From: Juglans regia
Lineage: Eukaryota; Streptophyta; Magnoliopsida; Fagales; Juglandaceae
Length of the DNA: 64,000 nt
Direction: 5' to 3'
Assembly: GCF_001411555.2 (NCBI RefSeq)
Contig: NC_049902.1
Location: 11,661,888-11,725,887 of the forward strand
Below are positions 55,561-64,000 of this stretch, piece by piece. Position numbers and translations under genes: made by a program. Position 1 is the first letter of the stretch. Every line of letters starts with the position of its first letter. Below the pieces are notes generated by a model that saw nothing but the letters and a program-made list of their open reading frames with translations, was not told the origin of the DNA and did no database searches.

Positions 55561-56455
55561 TGGGTCGATGATTTATTAATCCTTTAGCCGTACATGTTAG
55601 CACGCTACATGTCAACCATCATAAACTCCAAATTCAATTCAAGCCTAAACAAGTATTATCCTTAACAATGGGATCGATTTAAAAGCCTCTTAATAATTTC
55701 ACCCAACCATTATCTTAACTCCACAAAATGGTACTTAAAAATCTCCATATAAAATAATTCATAAAACTCTCCACATAAAATAATAACCTTATTTAAACAA
55801 TAACACAACTCTCCGAAGTTCAGATCATAAATCTTACAAGTCGTATTGGGCAATAAAATCGTGTTACTATAAGATATTTACGACCAATCATCATCAAATA
55901 CTATATACCATACATAAATCTAATTCCTTCAAATGTCTTTTTCAAAATATTACTTTTTTAATATCCAAAACTTAACTTTAGAACCAAATTGGCTTATTAT
56001 ACGAATTACATTATTTTTATGTTTTAAAAGGTAATCAACTGCAAGCTACCATATTTGACAAGGATATTGATTTCATGATCACACTTTACACATTTTTCAA
56101 TCATATTACATCAGCAATGCATATGTAAGGTTATTGGATCCTAAGCATAGAATCAAAACACATCAATACCAATGGATCTTAAATTCAAGGACAATCGTTG
56201 AGAAAATTTCAGATGATGAAGAACCATTGCAACCACCAGACTATAACATTATCCCCTTTAGCGAACTCAATGTCTACAAAGACACAATTGCATAGATATG
56301 TAATTATTCTTCAACATTTTGAAATTTTTTTATAACTTTAATTATTAACAAATTAAAAACTTAAATCTAATTTATTTTATCTCTTGGCAGTTGTAATATA
56401 TGTCAAGCCACCTAAAAAGATAAACTCTATGCATGGACCTACAATCCTCCAAGAA

Positions 56456-56486
<31 letters not shown>

Positions 56487-56638
56487 ATCAACCAAAGGTA
56501 AAAATATGTTTTAAATTATTTATTTATTATAATTAACGTTCAATCTTAACTTTTTACTCATTTTATATATCAACATTAAATCATTGGCTGCTCTTACTTA
56601 AATTTTGTAGCCTGAACCCTACAGGTTTAACTATGTGA

Positions 56639-56730
56639 GGTCGATTTGTGCATGTCGAATGTGAAAAAATTTTAAAAATTATTGGAGCTAAACCAGTCAT
56701 TCTTGGGGTCGATTTGTGCATGTCGAATGT
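56639..56730 (+). repeat. 24-base direct repeat in the RPA-like gene
   Basis: GGTCGATTTGTGCATGTCGA plus four more bases occurs exactly at 56639-56662 and 56707-56730, so the unit spacing is 68 bases. The second copy lies in the VDLCMSNVE text. Confidence 0.8.
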
Positions 56731-57849
56731 TGAATGTCAAACTTTTCAAAATTTTCAAAAGTTGGTTCTTATAATGATATTTTTAAGAAATAACAATGTT
56801 TTATTTTGTTTTATATTATATGTTTGTATTGTTCATAATACATCTTTCCAACATAGAACTTTCTCTTTCATCTCGACCAACAAGTGTATTGACGATCAAT
56901 CTTCTCATTGCTGGCACAATATCATTCCAAAAGTGATAATCCATATTTACATGATTGCTTTTCAATTCATCCATATTATATAGCCAATTTATAAATTATA
57001 TGCTTATTGATATATCTCAAGATCTAGAACCTGTGTTAATCTTCATTGATCCTAATTTTCGAAACAAACTTTAGCATTTACATCTCCATAATTTTTCTCC
57101 TTCCTTTGCATTTTTGTTTTTATAAATTTTAAGGGCAATACTTAATGATGCACTACTTGAAGATATAATTGCAAAAAACTAAAATCACACATCCACATCA
57201 TACTCAATTGTTGGTCTCCATCCGATAACCAAGATTTGTGATGTTGTAGAATTGCTCAAGATTTTACAACCTATGACGGTAAAATTATATTCTTGGCAAT
57301 AAATTGCCACTTCTAGCATGTAACCATAAAAACATACTAAATCCACTTTGTTATAACAAAATCACAATACTTTACAGTACTATGAAATATTTACAACCAC
57401 TTTGTTTAAATATATGTCACCAAATGATGTAGAAACTAAAATTCTGGATAAAAGTAAAAATACACTGGTTGACTTGCACCAAATATTTTTTTTTACATGT
57501 CATGCATCTGGTGTAATAAGGGAACGAGCTATGAGCACAACAAAACATTTCTCTATTTTCATTGCAAACATACAAGCATTTCACAACCACAGTATGTATG
57601 TTTTGTTTAAATTTTCAATTTTGATCACCCACATAAAAAATTTAACATATGGTTTCTATCCATTCTAACACAACTATATTTTCATCACTAATAGTTGTCG
57701 AGCCTATATTGAAGTCGATGATGGTACAGGACGATTAGCTGCAGTTTTGTTTGGGCTAATTGCATGGGAGGCATTAGGCTGCACAACAACCGAGTTCATG
57801 AATCATACTGGCAATGTAATCAACATGTACACATCTAAAAGATATTAGG

Positions 57850-59383
57850 TTGATAGGTGCCCCAACATGTACACATTAATCTGTTATAATTTGCCAATAC
57901 TCACTAAAGAAATATCTCAAAACGTTCATCAAACAATGATATATCTCTTTTAAAATCATTTTTTTTTATTTAGTCCAATACTTCACAGAACTAATGAGTA
58001 CACAACACAAATAGAGTACAAAATCAATTTTATTTGGCGTTTGTGTCTATGTGTAAATTAAGTTTTAGATTTTGTACTGTTTTTCGCCATTCTTATGAGC
58101 CTCCTTGTTTTTATATTTTGTTTTATCTTTCTTCTTGAGTAATCAAAGTATATATAGGGGTGATTTTGTGGTTAGTATTTTTGAAATCTTTGAAATTGAA
58201 TTAAGAAAATCTAATACCATGCTATATATCATCAACTAGCAAGTCATATACCATGTATGTACATGCCAAATTTTGTTCCCCATGTAGCATAATATTAGTT
58301 TTTTTTTTTTAATTCATTGAATTCCATCCATAAGTAATTTCTAGGAGCTCATTATGGAAAACTAACTTACAATCATTTTCTTTAATGCAACTGCATATCA
58401 CTATCTAGAATTTCGTTTCAATGTTCAGGTAAATTCTTTCTAAAAAAAAAAGAGATTCTACAATTTGAAATACTTGCTACATTATCCACAAAAATGTGAG
58501 GTATATTGTGATGATAAAAAAAAAAAAAAAAAATCCTGAATATATTTCCCTTGTCCCCAAAAAAGAGAAGTTTGATCGATTATAGAGATTTTGATAAAAT
58601 AATAGAACAATATTACAAAAATGGTTCTAATTTATTTAAATTCCTTGGGGTTAATTATAGGAACAAAAAATCTATTTAAAAATTTTCTCATATCTTCAAC
58701 TAAGAATCCAACAATGTAAGAAATTAAATGCTCTAACGAGACACTTGCAATCTCTTTTTATTTTTATTTTTTAAAAAAAAATTACTAGGCGCTTTCATTC
58801 CGTTTAGAGCATTTAACTTTTTATTGTAATTTTATTAGTAGATACTACGAAGAAAATTCCTTTAAATGATTTTTTGATCATAATCATCCCCATGGAATTT
58901 AAATAAAACAAAACTATCATTATAACACTCCTCTATTATTTTATCAAAATTTTCCTCATTCATCTTCTTCTCTTTAGAAACAAGAGTTATCTTCTACGTT
59001 GTCCATATTTTACTCCTAGAATATATCCTCATATTTTGGTGGAATATACAATAACTATTACAAATCATTGAATCTTTTCTTTTTACAAGAAATAAATTAC
59101 CAAAAAATTAGAATAAAAATACTAGAGATTTACAAGCTCTTCTCTTCTTGAATTATAACAATTTCTCTTCTTGATCAATCACTCATTTTCTACATTTCAA
59201 TCACTCTAATTTCCAAACCAAGCGTAAATATTATTTTCATCTTCAAGATCCAGAACAATCTAACTACAAACATTCCATTATAGCATTTGTATTGATTTAC
59301 CATGCTTTGAATTTTCTTTATATACAATCTTTTTTTCTTTATTGATCATACATAAACATCAAATTAATGTCATCTAGGAGCAT
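57850..59383. other. AT-rich stretch inside the Helitron-derived block
   Basis: No coding text recognised. It has A/T runs (58305, 58519) and may hold introns of the RPA-like gene or an unrelated insertion: AAAGTATATATAGGGGTGA at about 58147 looks somewhat like a Helitron 5' end but lacks a convincing TC start. Confidence 0.4.
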
Positions 59384-59886
59384 TTGTTGTATTTGGAGAA
59401 CATTGCAACACAGACTTCACAAAAAGAATGGGTGATTCAACTTGGTGCAGACATAGATCAAATCAAACAACGGCGCCACAAAAGATTCAATGCGCTGGCA
59501 ATTAATCCCATAGAAGAAGACACAACATGTTCAATTATCCCCCAAACCAGCCAAGTAGAATTTTCTTTTCCTAAAAAATCATTTGCATCATCTATTCTAC
59601 TCTTAGAGAAAAACTAAGATTTTAATTAGTGTATATTACTTTATTTTGGAAACTTGTATCAAACTATGGTCTATTTTGAATAAATCTTTTTCTTTTGTAT
59701 ACTATCCAAACAACATGTAATTATTATATTTCCCTGACCTATCATTATACATAGATGCTTGCTAAAATTAGTTTTCTACTTCTATGCATTAAACTATTGA
59801 TTAATCAATTTTATGTAAAAACCCATATTATTTTTGCCTTTGTGCACAGTAGTAATCTCCAAAAAAACTTTTCTCCCAACTAGGCA

Positions 59887-59916
59887 AATGTGCTTCGCAC
59901 GTTACTCTACGGCTAG
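59887..59916 (+). terminator. Helitron 3' terminus (hairpin and CTAG)
   Basis: AATGTGC-TTC-GCACGTT forms a seven-pair stem (one G-T pair) with a three-base loop. Nine bases later comes CTAG, then T. This is the form of Helitron ends, where rolling-circle transfer stops. Confidence 0.75.
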
Positions 59917-59923
59917 TGTGTGT

Positions 59924-59967
<44 letters not shown>

Positions 59968-60218
59968 AGGCTCGCCCAAGCTAATCATTTAAATCCATAT
60001 TTAGTAATATTAGCCAAACTTTCATCTAAAACATTCCAAGCCTAAGATAATAGAGTATTTTGTCTCCGTACCATAAATATGCTTCAAGATGTTGATCTTC
60101 ATTAGCCTGCATGTAGCTTCTCCCTTCACTGCTCAATCTTACAATGTAGCCATTTTTTTTTGCCTTAGTGAGAACCTTTAATTTCGATTTATGGAACGAA
60201 TAGCAGATTTGGAATATA
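59917..60218. other. Microsatellite and AT-rich DNA
   Basis: (GT)n then (AT)n at 59917-59961, directly beside the Helitron end; nothing else recognised. Confidence 0.5.
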
Positions 60219-60475
60219 TTTTTTTTTCAATTTTTAGCAAACTTAAGCTTTATTGCCAAAACAATTTACAAATGATTATCAGTTCAAATGACTTGTGCAA
60301 TAACATCAGGGAAAGTTCCCACCAAATATTAATGTCAGTTACAGTCCAAGAAAATTTTGCAAGCCTATGAGCAGTTTCATTTCCCATCTTACAAATATTA
60401 AATCTCTGCATCAACTCTCGAGCATCTTTGATGATGCTTCCTAATATGGGACATAGAGTCTGCTGTGAGTTGAAG
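60219..60475 (-). mobile_element. LINE 3' tail fragment
   Basis: On the minus strand this ends in a poly(A), seen as T-rich DNA at 60217-60229, after an RNase H end region with a DINIWWELS-like string (about 60320-60345) and an ETAHRLAKF-like one (about 60350-60390). It is short, as expected for a strongly 5'-truncated insertion. The left part of the element is missing and no target duplication was assigned. Confidence 0.6.
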
Positions 60476-61181
60476 CTCCTATACTAATACAGAGAATCAC
60501 TCTCTAACTCTTTCTCTTTTTTTTTTTTGGTTTGGATTGTCGAAAGAGAGATTTGTGAGCATAAATACATTATTCACATCTATGTGTCCTTATAATCTAC
60601 ATGAAATTTCTATTTATAATAGGGCCTATGACATATAAGGAAATACAATCAGAATATAAATACATATGCTCCCTCACCTATCCAAAAAAGCTAGGGAAGA
60701 GTGGGGACCAATCTTTTGGTCCAATATCCCTTTTTTACTTTTATTTTTTATGGGTGTTGTACTAATTGCAATAGGGTGTTAGTTGGGGTATCCCACCCAC
60801 TACTCATGTATCTAAAAAACTGGAGAAATGCATGATGGAGTCTAGATGTAGTGGTTGATCAAAACTGGCTAACATGCTCAATAGAATCACAAAGAGATAT
60901 GTAATATGCCACAAAAGAAATGCGAGCAGTTAAGGATCATTTCCTTGGCTTTCAGAGGGCACTCTAAATATACAATATGCATAATATGTAAGGGTAAACC
61001 AATTGGTAGAAAAGCAGATTGCAACCATAAAGAGTTTGACGACAATATCATGTAATGTAGAGCCAAAATGTCAGTTCTTTTTATATGCAACTTATGTGAG
61101 TTAGTAAGCATGCATATAAGTAAGAACAAAGAGCATGTAGCTAGAAACAAAAGGGAAAAATTATTGAAAGCACAATTTAGT
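60476..61181. other. No recognised feature
   Basis: Between two LINE ends; only short open frames without recognisable product. Confidence 0.45.
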
Positions 61182-61243
61182 TTTTATTTTTTATTTTTTT
61201 TTATTTTATAGAAATAATAATTTCATTAATCCACAAAAAACGA

Positions 61244-61705
61244 TTACAGACAATTATCAAACCATAAGGCTTGAGAAATACAATCTGGAATACAATCCCA
61301 CCATAAACTAATACTATCAAACATAAAAGTATTCCTAGCCAACTTATGAGCAACCATATTATCCTCTCTGTATACATGTAAAAAGCTACAAGTACCAAAA
61401 CAAGATGATAAGGTATGAATTTCATGATACAGCATGCCAAGCATAGAATTACTCATACTGTCATCCTGTAAGGCTTCAACAATAAGCAAACTATCGCTTT
61501 CCGCCACAAGCTTTGAAATTCTCATTGTAGCACATAATTGCATACCTCGAAAAATGACTAACAGTTTAATAGCTTTTGTATCATCAACTTCACATTCAGA
61601 TTTACTTGCAGCCATAATAATAGTACCTGATGTATCCCTTAATACAGCACCAATACTGGTTGTCCCTAGCTCAACAAATACTGCACCATCTACATTTAAT
61701 TTCAA
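61244..61705 (-). pseudogene. LINE RNase H domain
   Basis: Text MKLNVDGAVFVELGTTSIGA (first Asp), then DDTKAIKLLVIFRGMQLCAT where the family has A-E-A and the catalytic Glu is Lys or Thr here, SKLVAESDSLLIVEALQ (Asp), and FLHVYREDNMVAHKLARN (last motif). About 154 codons are open. The loss of the Glu (in the KAIKLL region) suggests an inactive enzyme. The frame runs on slightly past the domain. Confidence 0.85.
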
Positions 61706-61739
61706 CCAATCTACAGGAGGATGTTGCCATCTGTAATGA

Positions 61740-62928
61740 TTCTTAAGTTGTATCCGAGTTTTCTATTTCACCTTGTCAAACATGTGCAGCGTAGTTAGTG
61801 CATTATTGGCCACCAGCTTTGGAGAGAGCATTACTTTCTCATGCACATACTTGTTTCTTCAAAACCAGAAGCTCCACATTAGCATAAAGAAAGTAGCCAA
61901 CTGATCATATAGTTTCCTATCACAAAACTACAAGGCTACATCCATAACTGACATGTTATTGCAATAGAGACAACAGGTAAATACAATTCCCACATTTTAT
62001 GAATAGCATTTCAACTCATCACAGCATATGCAAGAGTTTCAAGTTCACTAAGACATAAACTACAAGTGCCATCAGATAAAACATGGTTCTTGACTAGCTA
62101 CTGACCAGTGGGTAAGCCATCTTTACAGGCACGCTAAGCAAAAATTTTGACCTTATTGGGAACTTTCATCTTCCACAAGTGTTTCCAAAGGATGTGTTGG
62201 GTCTGTACATTTGATGCCTCTACAAACTGAGTACCAATCTGAGCAAGAATGTACCTATAACAACTTCAAACACTAAATTGGTCATTCATCTTAAAACCAT
62301 TCTATCTTCCATTTCAGTTGGGCACAAAACACATTAAGAATGTTAGCCACTATATTTGGATTGAAGAGAGATCTAAGCTTGTTAATATCCCACACCTTCT
62401 CGTGAGCCACAAAGAGGGAATCTACTGTATCAAATCTTGAATCTGCCATTATCACAGCCCCTTCTGCCAATAGAGAAATGTGGCCTGGTATTTATTGGTC
62501 TTGCCAAATATTGACTGACTTACCATCTCCAATACGCCACTTACACCCAACCACTAACCATTTACGAGCCTCCCAAATACCCCTCTAAGTATAGGAAGGG
62601 TTTCTACCCAGACCAGCTTGCATAAAACTAATATTGGAAAAATATTTTGCCTTGAAAAGTTTATGCATTAAGGAATTTTCATCTTGAGACAACCTCCATC
62701 CTTGTTTTGCTAGTAAGGCTATATTAAAACTTTTAAGGTCCTTAAAATCCATCCCCCCAAGAGAATTTCTTTGGCACTTCTTCTCCCAACTTATCCAATG
62801 TATCTTCCTTTCATCACCTTTTTGAACCCATCAAAATCTTGACATCATACTTTCCAACTCCTTACACAAACTAGAAGGAAGTAGGAAATAACTCATGGTA
62901 TAAGTTGAGATCAAAAGAGCTACAGCTT
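61740..62928 (-). pseudogene. LINE zf-RVT and thumb region, heavily broken
   Basis: Minus-strand pieces only: a KVWDINKLRSLF-like string (about 62380), an RSFMQAGLGRNPSYT-like string (about 62590-62640), and GGMDFKDLKSF with NIALLAKQGWRLSQDE (about 62670-62760) are the usual order between RT and RNase H. Stops are frequent, and no piece has more than about 60 open codons. Confidence 0.75.
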
Positions 62929-63989
62929 TTAACAAGACCTCTTACCCCCTTGTGACAATAATTTTTCTTTCCAAGATTGGAGTTTGTGCCACACCCTTTG
63001 TTTTATAGACTGAAAAGCCCTAGTCTTAGATCTCCCAATGACAGGTGAGAGCCCCAGATATTTCTCATATTGCTGGATCTCACCATTATGCCACAAATTT
63101 TTTATCTCAGCCTTTGTTTCAACACTCACATTACCACTAAACACCATCATAGTCTTTTCCTTGTTAATTTTCTGACCAGAAACAGTTTCATACTTAGCCA
63201 AAAAATCTTGTACTCTCTTATTCTCCTCCACTTCAGCTCTACAGAAGATAATACTATCATCCGCAAAAAGCAAATGATTTATGTTGGGAGCCCCTTTGTA
63301 AATTTTTAAGCCTGAAATATCCTTTCTCAAACCAGTAGCTCTAAAAAGAGAGAACAACCCTTCAGTATAAAGAAGAAACAGGTAAGGAGACAGTGGGCCC
63401 CTTGTTTTAGACCCCTAGATGGTACTATTGGACCCTTAGCCTCTCCATTTATCAAAACAGAAAAATACACAGACCTAACACAACACATAATCAAGGCAAT
63501 AAGATTCTGATGAAAAGCCATCACCTCTATAACAGATTTTATGAACCCCCACTCAACTTTATCGTAAGCCTTATTCATATCTAACTTTAAAGACACGAAA
63601 CCCTTTTTCCCTTTCCTTTTTTGTTTGAGATAATGCACCAATTCATACACAATTAGTACATTATCTGAAATAAGGCGCCCCGAAACGAAAGCACTTTGAC
63701 TCTCACTAATAACATTGGATAAAACTATTTTCAACCTCTTAGAGAGAACCTTAGCAATAAGTTTGTAAACCACATTACACAAACTTATCGGCTTATAATC
63801 ACTCACTTTAATGGGATACTTCTTTTTGAGAATGAGTGTAATATGTGTATGGTTTAGAAAGTTAGGGAAAACACTTGAATTTGAAGCTTGAAGAACTGCT
63901 GCTGTAATGGAGTCGCCAACCACGTGCCAATATTTCTGAAAAAAGGCCGGTGACATCCCATCAGGGCCCGGTGCCTTCGTTGGGTTCAT
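62929..63989 (-). pseudogene. LINE reverse transcriptase with frameshift
   Basis: The first block (63327-63989) has NPTKAPGPDGMSPAFFQKYW, ISLCNVVYKLIAKVLSKRLK, SQSAFVSGRLISDN, LKLDMNKAYDKVEWGF and SRGLKQGA. There, at about 63395, the frame slips (QGDPLSPYLF expected). The second block (62929-63357) continues with GLRKDISGLKIYKGAPNINH and the intact active site LLFADDSIIFCRA, then QKINKEKTMMVFSGNVS. Catalytic aspartates are kept. Confidence 0.9.
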
Positions 63990-64000
63990 CTGATATAGTG

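Larger units (their letters stand above)
56025..59617 (+). pseudogene. RPA-like (replication protein A large subunit type) gene, broken
   Basis: Pieces in order: KGNQLQATIFDKDIDF (56027-56074), then in another frame ISNAYVRLLDPKHRIKTHQY with QW, and KISDDEEPLQPPDYNIIPFS (to about 56290), which match the first OB-fold of plant RPA-like proteins. A weak piece, KPVILGVDLCMSNVE (56690 on), may belong to the second fold. RAYIEVDDGTGRLAAVLFG and EALGCTTTEFMNHTGN (57699-57815) are typical of the C-terminal OB-fold. A last piece, WVIQLGADIDQIKQRRHKRF (59384-59617), looks like the Helitron-type RPA end. Introns probably separate the pieces, and stops and frame slips are frequent. These genes bind single-stranded DNA. 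Confidence 0.65.
56025..59916 (+). mobile_element. Helitron 3' part with RPA-like gene
   Basis: A broken RPA-like gene (to about 59617) is followed by a classic Helitron 3' end: a hairpin (59887-59903) and CTAG (59913-59916), with T next to it, as expected for insertion between A and T. Plant Helitrons often carry RPA-like genes. No Rep/helicase text is visible, and the 5' TC end was not identified, so the left border given here is only the first recognised RPA text. Confidence 0.65.
61182..64000 (-). mobile_element. L1-type LINE with RNase H, running off the right edge
   Basis: From the right edge leftwards on the minus strand: RT, thumb and zf-RVT region, RNase H, and a poly(A) seen as T-rich DNA at 61182-61208. 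The endonuclease and ORF1 would lie beyond 64000, if present. It is of the same class as the LINE at 16342-19533 but clearly a different family by RT text. Confidence 0.88.

Noticed and set aside
58140..58175. Helitron 5' end near GTATATATAGGGGTGATTTT
   Set aside because: No TC start after an A could be placed with confidence, and it lies inside the RPA-like gene span.
1..64000. A new multi-gene system (defence, toxin-antitoxin, biosynthetic cluster)
   Set aside because: All coding text apart from the CCT gene fits known transposon families, with no co-oriented group of unknown intact genes.

Overview
The window is nuclear DNA of a flowering plant. Support comes from plant-type retrotransposons (Ty3/gypsy Athila-, Tekay- and CRM-like, Ty1/copia), plant L1-type LINEs carrying an RNase H domain, a CACTA DNA transposon, a plant Helitron with an RPA-like gene, and one intron-containing gene for a plant CCT-motif protein. 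Long AT microsatellites and the style of the repeats would fit a woody eudicot (Fagales is a guess). No bacterial-style operon, CRISPR array or rRNA gene was seen, and nothing here looks like a new biological system. The main interest is how finely the nested transposon history can be read.

Region 1 (1-3478): a decayed + strand Ty3/gypsy pol (protease, RT, RNase H, integrase), then a degenerate short-repeat tract. Region 2 (3479-24624): one deletion-derived Athila-type element split by later insertions. A 4.5 kb solo LTR (3524-8039) sits in its 5' LTR. A Ty1/copia element (12855-20181, minus strand) and a 2.6 kb solo LTR (20904-23520) sit in its 3' LTR. The copia element itself contains a 5'-truncated LINE (16342-19533). 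Every one of these insertions has a visible target-site duplication (TSD).

Region 3 (24625-28860): a minus-strand gypsy pol fragment, a small tandem duplication, a MITE-like repeat and AT-rich DNA without genes. Region 4 (28870-39655): the 3' part of a CACTA transposon (end of the TNP2 transposase, a second gene of the Transposase_24 type, and a GTTCGAAC-type subterminal repeat array). It is interrupted by a nearly complete CRM-like chromovirus (32408-39416, TSD CAGTA) whose pol frame runs into its own 3' LTR.

Region 5 (39656-48719): low-copy, AT-rich, microsatellite-rich DNA around the only apparently functional host gene, a four-exon CCT-motif gene (CDS 45956-47478). Region 6 (48720-55560): a decayed + strand copia element lacking gag (TSD AACTT), a second inverted copy of the MITE-like repeat, and the 3' LTR of a minus-strand gypsy element. 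Region 7 (about 56025-59916): a broken RPA-like gene ending at a clear Helitron 3' terminus (hairpin plus CTAG). Region 8 (60219-64000): a LINE tail fragment and a larger minus-strand LINE running off the right edge.

Apart from the CCT gene, every coding region seen is a transposon pseudogene with stops, frameshifts or lost catalytic residues. Several losses are G-to-A or C-to-T changes, the pattern expected of long-methylated DNA. Percent identities, ages and family names below are judged by eye and not computed.
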